Source: CAXXOK01 sp001604115
Lineage (GTDB): Bacteria > Bacillota > Clostridia > Christensenellales > Aristaeellaceae
Direction: 5' to 3'
Length of the DNA stretch: 64,000 bases
Assembly (NCBI GenBank): GCA_034928535.1
Contig: JAYFOV010000045.1
Location: 1-64,000 of the forward strand
Part shown: positions 60,418-64,000 of the stretch, one piece after another
Position numbering within the stretch: the first letter of the stretch is position 1
Layout of the letters: every line of letters begins with the position of its first letter
Made by a program: the position numbers and the translations under genes
Notes under the pieces: generated by a model
The model's database searches: none
The model's input: the letters and a program-made list of their open reading frames with translations, nothing else
What the model was told of the DNA's origin: nothing

Positions 60418-61413
60418 ATGCAGCGTAGCCTAGTCGTATCCTCTTCGCCGCACCTGCGCAATGAACGGGTATCCACGCGCGGCCTCATGACGGATGTTGT
60501 GATCGCGTTGCTTCCTGCCGCGATTGCCAGCGTTTGGTTTTTCGGCGGCAGTGCACTGATGCTGATGCTGGTCGCTACTGCCACGGCAGTGCTCACAGAA
60601 TTTTTGTATCAAAAAATGACCGGTCAGCGCGTAACGGTTGGTGATATGAGCGCTGTGGTCACAGGCCTGCTGTTGGCTTTCAACTTGCCTGCCAGCGCGC
60701 CTTGGTGGCTTGCCGTCATCGGTTCGGTGATCGCGATCCTCTTGGTTAAGCAGATTTTTGGCGGTGTGGGCAACAATTTTGTGAATCCCGCACTGGCTGC
60801 GCGCACGATCCTCATGCTGTCCTGGACCACATTGATGGCGGCACGTGTGTTGCCTCACGCGGGCGTGTGGGTTGCACCGGAAGTGGCGGATGCTATCGCC
60901 TCAGTTACTCCGCTGGGGGAGAAAGCCGCCAGCTACTCGCTGTGGCAACTCTTTGCCGGCGACGTGCCCGGCATGCTGGGCGAAACCAGCAAGCTGGCGC
61001 TCACATTAGGCGGCCTGTATCTGCTTGTACGGCGCGTGATTGATTGGCGCATTCCCGTTACCTTCATCGCTACGGCCTTTATCCTTTTCTGGATTCAGAC
61101 CGGTACGGTGTATTCGGTTGAGAGCGGCGCTCAAAATGCACTGTACCAGCTGCTTAGCGGCGGATTGCTTCTCGGGGCTTTTTTCATGGCGACCGATTAT
61201 GTCACCAGCCCCGTTACGCCACTTGGCCGAATTATCATGGGGGTTGGCTGCGCGGCTATGCTGTTTGTGATCCGCGCCTTCAATCCAGCCTATCCGGAAG
61301 GTTGCTCTTTTGCGATCCTGTTCATGAACGTGCTTACGCCGCTCATCGACAAACTAACCACGCCCAAGCCCTTTGGAACGCTCAAAGCGGCCAAGGCGAC
61401 CAAGGAGGTGTGA
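60418..61413 (+). CDS. rnfD: Rnf complex membrane subunit RnfD
   Basis: An integral membrane subunit (NqrB/RnfD family), 331 residues with about eight to ten membrane segments. FGGVGNNFVNPALAARTILM is the family block. In flavinylated members an ApbE site of the form D-x-x-(S/T)-G/S-A-T-P-L carries covalent FMN; here the corresponding stretch is DAIASVTPLG (around residue 157). The acceptor Thr remains but the preceding residues differ from the recognised motif. Only 2 nt separate it from rnfE, where rnfG would be expected. Confidence 0.95.
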   Translation: MQRSLVVSSSPHLRNERVSTRGLMTDVVIALLPAAIASVWFFGGSALMLMLVATATAVLTEFLYQKMTGQRVTVGDMSAVVTGLLLAFNLPASAPWWLAVIGSVIAILLVKQIFGGVGNNFVNPALAARTILMLSWTTLMAARVLPHAGVWVAPEVADAIASVTPLGEKAASYSLWQLFAGDVPGMLGETSKLALTLGGLYLLVRRVIDWRIPVTFIATAFILFWIQTGTVYSVESGAQNALYQLLSGGLLLGAFFMATDYVTSPVTPLGRIIMGVGCAAMLFVIRAFNPAYPEGCSFAILFMNVLTPLIDKLTTPKPFGTLKAAKATKEV

Positions 61414-61415
61414 AC

Positions 61416-62057
61416 ATGAGCGAGCAAAAATCCCTTCGCGCCGTGTTCATGAACGGCATCCTCACGGAGAATCCGACTTTCCGGCTGCTGCTTGGCATGT
61501 GTCCCACACTGGCGATTTCTACGGCGGTATCGCAGGGCATCGGGATGGGCTTGGCTTCTACCTTTGTGCTGGTGTTTAGCAACCTGGTCATTTCGCTGCT
61601 GCGCAACATCATTCCGGAAAAGGTGCGCATCCCCTCGTTTGTGGTAGTGATCGCTACTTTTGTGACCATCGTAGATCTCTTGATGAAAGCCTTCCTGCCA
61701 GAACTGAGCCAATCTTTGGGTGTGTACATTCCGCTGATCGTTGTTAACTGCATTATCTTTGCACGCGCCGAAGCCTTTGCCTTCAGAAACAAACCGATGC
61801 CCGCTATTGTGGACGGTTTGGGAATGGGCGCTGGCTTTACCATGGCCATTACGCTACTTTCCGCAGTGCGTGAAGTAATCGGTGCGGGCACCTTCCTGGG
61901 CATTCAGGTCATGCCGGAAGCGTACCACCCGATGGCGATCATCATTCGCCCTCCAGGCGGTTTTCTGACACTGGGGCTGCTGTTGCTGGCGGTCAATGCA
62001 GCGGTCAAGGCGTTTGAGAAGCGCAAAGCGGCTAAGGTGAAGGAGGGGATCGCATGA
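61416..62057 (+). CDS. rnfE: Rnf complex membrane subunit RnfE
   Basis: A 213-residue integral membrane protein with six segments. FMNGILTENPTFRLLLGMCPTLA at the N terminus and the LGVYIPLIVVNCIIFARAEAFA block match RnfE/NqrD; the Cys in GMCPTLA and in VNCII fit the buried [2Fe-2S] site shared with RnfA. The C-terminal PPGGFLTLGLLLL is standard. The start is fixed by AAGGAGGTG just before the rnfD stop. rnfA overlaps by 4 nt. Confidence 0.95.
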   Translation: MSEQKSLRAVFMNGILTENPTFRLLLGMCPTLAISTAVSQGIGMGLASTFVLVFSNLVISLLRNIIPEKVRIPSFVVVIATFVTIVDLLMKAFLPELSQSLGVYIPLIVVNCIIFARAEAFAFRNKPMPAIVDGLGMGAGFTMAITLLSAVREVIGAGTFLGIQVMPEAYHPMAIIIRPPGGFLTLGLLLLAVNAAVKAFEKRKAAKVKEGIA

Positions 62058-62641
62058 ATTCGTTGCTCATGATCGTTGTCGGCGGCGTGCTGGTCAATAA
62101 CTTCATCATGTCGCAATTCTTGGGGATTTGCCCATTCTTGGGTGTTTCCAAGAAAACCGAAACCGCTTTGGGCATGGGTATGGCAGTGACGTTCGTCATG
62201 GCCATCGCATCGCTGTTCACGTTTATCGTGCAGCGCTACCTCCTGATTCCGTTTCACCTGGAATATATGCAGACGATCGCGTTCATCCTGATCATCGCTG
62301 TGCTGGTGCAAACGGTGGAAATCGTGCTCAAGAAAATGAGCCGTTCCCTGTATGAAGCGCTGGGTGTGTACCTGCCCCTGATCACGACCAACTGTGCGGT
62401 GCTTGGTGTTGCCATCAATAACACCACGGCAGTCGAAGGCGGTTATAACCTGATCGAATCCGTGGTGAACGGAACAGCCGGCGCACTGGGTTTTACCTTG
62501 GCGATCGTGCTGTTTGCAGCCATCCGTGAACGGCTTGCCATCGGCAACCTGCCCAAATGGATGGAGGGTTTCCCGGGCGCTTTGATTGGCGCAGGGTTGA
62601 TGTCCATCGCATTCCAGGGATTCGCTGGGTTGATCCACTAA
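62054..62641 (+). CDS. rnfA: Rnf complex membrane subunit RnfA
   Basis: A 195-residue integral membrane protein, six segments, paralogous to RnfE but with inverted topology. VNNFIMSQFLGICPFLGVSKK at the N terminus and YEALGVYLPLITTNCAVLGVA are diagnostic; Cys in GICPF and TNCAV should ligate the intramembrane [2Fe-2S] cluster with RnfE. Length is normal. Confidence 0.97.
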   Translation: MNSLLMIVVGGVLVNNFIMSQFLGICPFLGVSKKTETALGMGMAVTFVMAIASLFTFIVQRYLLIPFHLEYMQTIAFILIIAVLVQTVEIVLKKMSRSLYEALGVYLPLITTNCAVLGVAINNTTAVEGGYNLIESVVNGTAGALGFTLAIVLFAAIRERLAIGNLPKWMEGFPGALIGAGLMSIAFQGFAGLIH

Positions 62642-62656
62642 AGGAGGACGTGAGGA

Positions 62657-63727
62657 ATGACTGAGGTATTATTGGGCACAGGCATCCTGACGGCCATTGC
62701 GCTGGTGTTTGGCCTCCTGCTCACGCTTGCCAACAAAGTATTCGAGGTTCCAACGGATCCCAAGCGGGATTTGATCCGGGAAGCCCTTCCAGGCGCCAAC
62801 TGCGGTGCCTGCGGCTACCCAGGCTGCGATGGTCTGGCCGATGCCATCAGCGCGGGAAGCGCGCCTGTGAATGCATGCACCGTAGGCGGTAGCGCCGTGG
62901 CCAACCGTATTGCGGATATCGTAGGCGTGGAAGCCACGGGCGATACGGCCCGTACAGTGGCGACAGTCATTTGCCAGGGAACGCTCGACCGGTGCAAAAC
63001 CAAGTTCGAGTATCATGGCATTCAGGATTGCCGTGCGGCAGTGATGGTCAACGATGGTAACCGCGCCTGTAAGTATGCTTGCCTTGGGCTTGGCACGTGC
63101 GAGCGCGCCTGCCCGTTTGATGCCATCCACATCGATCCCGTGGGCGGCATTGCTGTGGTGGATACGGACAAGTGCACCAGTTGCGGTGCGTGCGTCAAAG
63201 TATGCCCCAAGGAGGTACTGGATCTCCAGCCGGTCACGCTGCCGGTGCGATTGCTTTGCCGCGCGGCAGAAAAAGGCAAAGTGGTCAGCGATAATTGCCG
63301 TATCGGCTGCATCGGCTGTGGCCTGTGCAAAAAAGCCTGCAAGTTTGATGCCATCGAGATGGTCAATAATTTGCCTGTGATCGATATTGAAAAATGTGTC
63401 GGTTGTATGATGTGCGCGGAAGTATGCCCCACATCTGCCATGTGGGGGGATTTCGACAATCGCCGCATTGCAGAAATCGACCGAGACCTGTGCATCGGCT
63501 GTGGCATCTGCAAAAAAGTATGCCAGTTTGAGGCCATTTCTGGACAGCTCAAGCAAGTGCATGAAATCAATGAAGCATGCACTGGCTGCGGGCAGTGTGT
63601 GCCCAAATGCCCCAAGAAGGCCATCACGTTGCCTGTACGTAAACATGTGCGCGATGCCAACGCCAAAGTGGGTACCAGCGAAGTGCTGTTATCGATGGAT
63701 AAGCAAGCCAACAATAAGGATGCGTAA
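62657..63727 (+). CDS. rnfB: Rnf complex ferredoxin-binding subunit RnfB
   Basis: The entry point for electrons from ferredoxin. The 356-residue protein has an N-terminal membrane anchor (about residues 6-26), the Fe-S domain NCGACGYPGCDG, and then six ferredoxin-like Cys motifs: CLGLGTCERACP, CTSCGACVKVCP, CIGCGLCKKAC, CVGCMMCAEVCP, CIGCGICKKVC and CTGCGQCVPKCP. The long, multi-cluster form is normal for clostridial and acetogen RnfB. It ends the rnf operon, with proC immediately downstream. Confidence 0.96.
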   Translation: MTEVLLGTGILTAIALVFGLLLTLANKVFEVPTDPKRDLIREALPGANCGACGYPGCDGLADAISAGSAPVNACTVGGSAVANRIADIVGVEATGDTARTVATVICQGTLDRCKTKFEYHGIQDCRAAVMVNDGNRACKYACLGLGTCERACPFDAIHIDPVGGIAVVDTDKCTSCGACVKVCPKEVLDLQPVTLPVRLLCRAAEKGKVVSDNCRIGCIGCGLCKKACKFDAIEMVNNLPVIDIEKCVGCMMCAEVCPTSAMWGDFDNRRIAEIDRDLCIGCGICKKVCQFEAISGQLKQVHEINEACTGCGQCVPKCPKKAITLPVRKHVRDANAKVGTSEVLLSMDKQANNKDA

Positions 63728-64000
63728 ATGATGAAGCTAGGGTTTATCGGCGCCGGCAACATGGCGGGGGCGATCATTGGCGGGGTATTGGGCAAGGGGT
63801 TTCTGACCCCTGACCAGGTCGCTGTTTTTGATGTGAATCCTGCGCAGCAGGAACGGCTGCATCAGGCGCACGGCGTCCATATGATGCCCTCACAGGAATC
63901 GTTGCTGGCCACATGTGATTGCATTGTGCTGGCAGTCAAGCCTGTTTACCTGCGCGCGGTCCTGGATGCGGCAAAGCCCTATAGTTCCGGCAAAAAATTC
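63728..64000 (+). CDS. proC: Pyrroline-5-carboxylate reductase, N-terminal part (runs off window)
   Basis: Reduces pyrroline-5-carboxylate to proline. The visible 91 residues begin with the NADP Rossmann motif LGFIGAGNMAGAIIGGVL and include CDCIVLAVKPVYLRAVL, both typical of ProC. ATG at 63728 is 7 nt after AAGGA; a second ATG follows at once. It begins right at the rnfB stop, so it may be cotranscribed with rnf. The 3' end is outside the window. Confidence 0.9.
   Translation, partial: MMKLGFIGAGNMAGAIIGGVLGKGFLTPDQVAVFDVNPAQQERLHQAHGVHMMPSQESLLATCDCIVLAVKPVYLRAVLDAAKPYSSGKKF

Noticed and set aside
61411..61416. A hidden or frameshifted rnfG between rnfD and rnfE
   Set aside because: The stop of rnfD and the start of rnfE are 2 nt apart, with the rnfE ribosome site inside rnfD; there is no room.
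1..64000. CRISPR arrays, tRNA/rRNA genes, insertion sequences or prophage genes
   Set aside because: No regularly spaced repeats, no tRNA T-arm or acceptor patterns, no transposase, integrase or phage structural proteins were seen.

Overview
The window looks like the chromosome of a Gram-positive, Clostridia-type member of the Bacillota with a fairly GC-rich genome. The evidence is gene order and content: dxs-tlyA-nadK-argR-recN, nusB next to xseA-xseB-ispA, Asp23/AmaP envelope genes, a CggR-headed glycolytic operon, a cysteine desulfurase-ThiI pair, an ion-motive Rnf complex, strong Shine-Dalgarno boxes and TTGACA/TATAAT promoters. Several genes need GTG or TTG starts. A relative of the Christensenellales is plausible but is not proven here. 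I saw no tRNA, rRNA, insertion sequence, prophage or CRISPR array.

Layout. 1-2.1 kb: end of a small membrane protein, rsmD, coaD and a DivIVA-like coiled-coil gene. 2.2-5.3 kb: GNAT gene and a frameshifted pentapeptide-repeat gene on the minus strand, then a manganese (yybP-ykoY) riboswitch driving mntP, then a minus-strand zinc-ribbon gene and a homocysteine methyltransferase-like gene. 5.4-11 kb: minus-strand repair operon yerC-pcrA-ligA, and rplS. 11-18.7 kb: a secreted protein, FtsK/SpoIIIE, hisS, aspS. 18.7-28.8 kb: Asp23-AmaP-DUF2273, nusB, a TsaD-like paralogue, folD, xseAB, ispA, a PAP2-type membrane protein, a cysteine desulfurase and thiI. 29-34 kb: cggR-pgk-tpiA-gpmI with a recognisable CggR-type tandem operator. 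34-39 kb: a two-component system with two GerMN lipoproteins. 39-49 kb: NagZ-like glycosidase, zinc-ribbon protein, phosphoesterase, FtsB/DivIC-like protein, Ppx/GppA, an EF-G paralogue, a PfkB-family kinase and small enzymes. 49-58.7 kb: one long plus-strand cluster, hydrolase-murF-like-ddl-dxs-tlyA-nadK-argR-recN. 59-64 kb: rnfCDEAB and the start of proC.

How the genes work together. Several clusters join cell-envelope assembly (MurF-like, Ddl, IspA/Dxs for isoprenoid precursors, FtsB, NagZ, AmaP/Asp23) with information processing (HisRS, AspRS, L19, NusB, RecN, PcrA, LigA, XseAB). Energy metabolism is represented by lower glycolysis under CggR and by an Rnf-type ferredoxin:NAD+ oxidoreductase.

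The points most worth a second look are: the Rnf operon has no rnfG, and its RnfD flavinylation site is degenerate; the pentapeptide-repeat gene is broken by an exact 5-bp tandem duplication; the histidine kinase gene lacks a convincing start codon; cggR carries a tandem operator-like repeat; a secreted protein has three GerMN modules; and a possible short terminated RNA lies at 41.5 kb. I did not find a clearly new multi-gene system. The reduced Rnf operon is the closest candidate.
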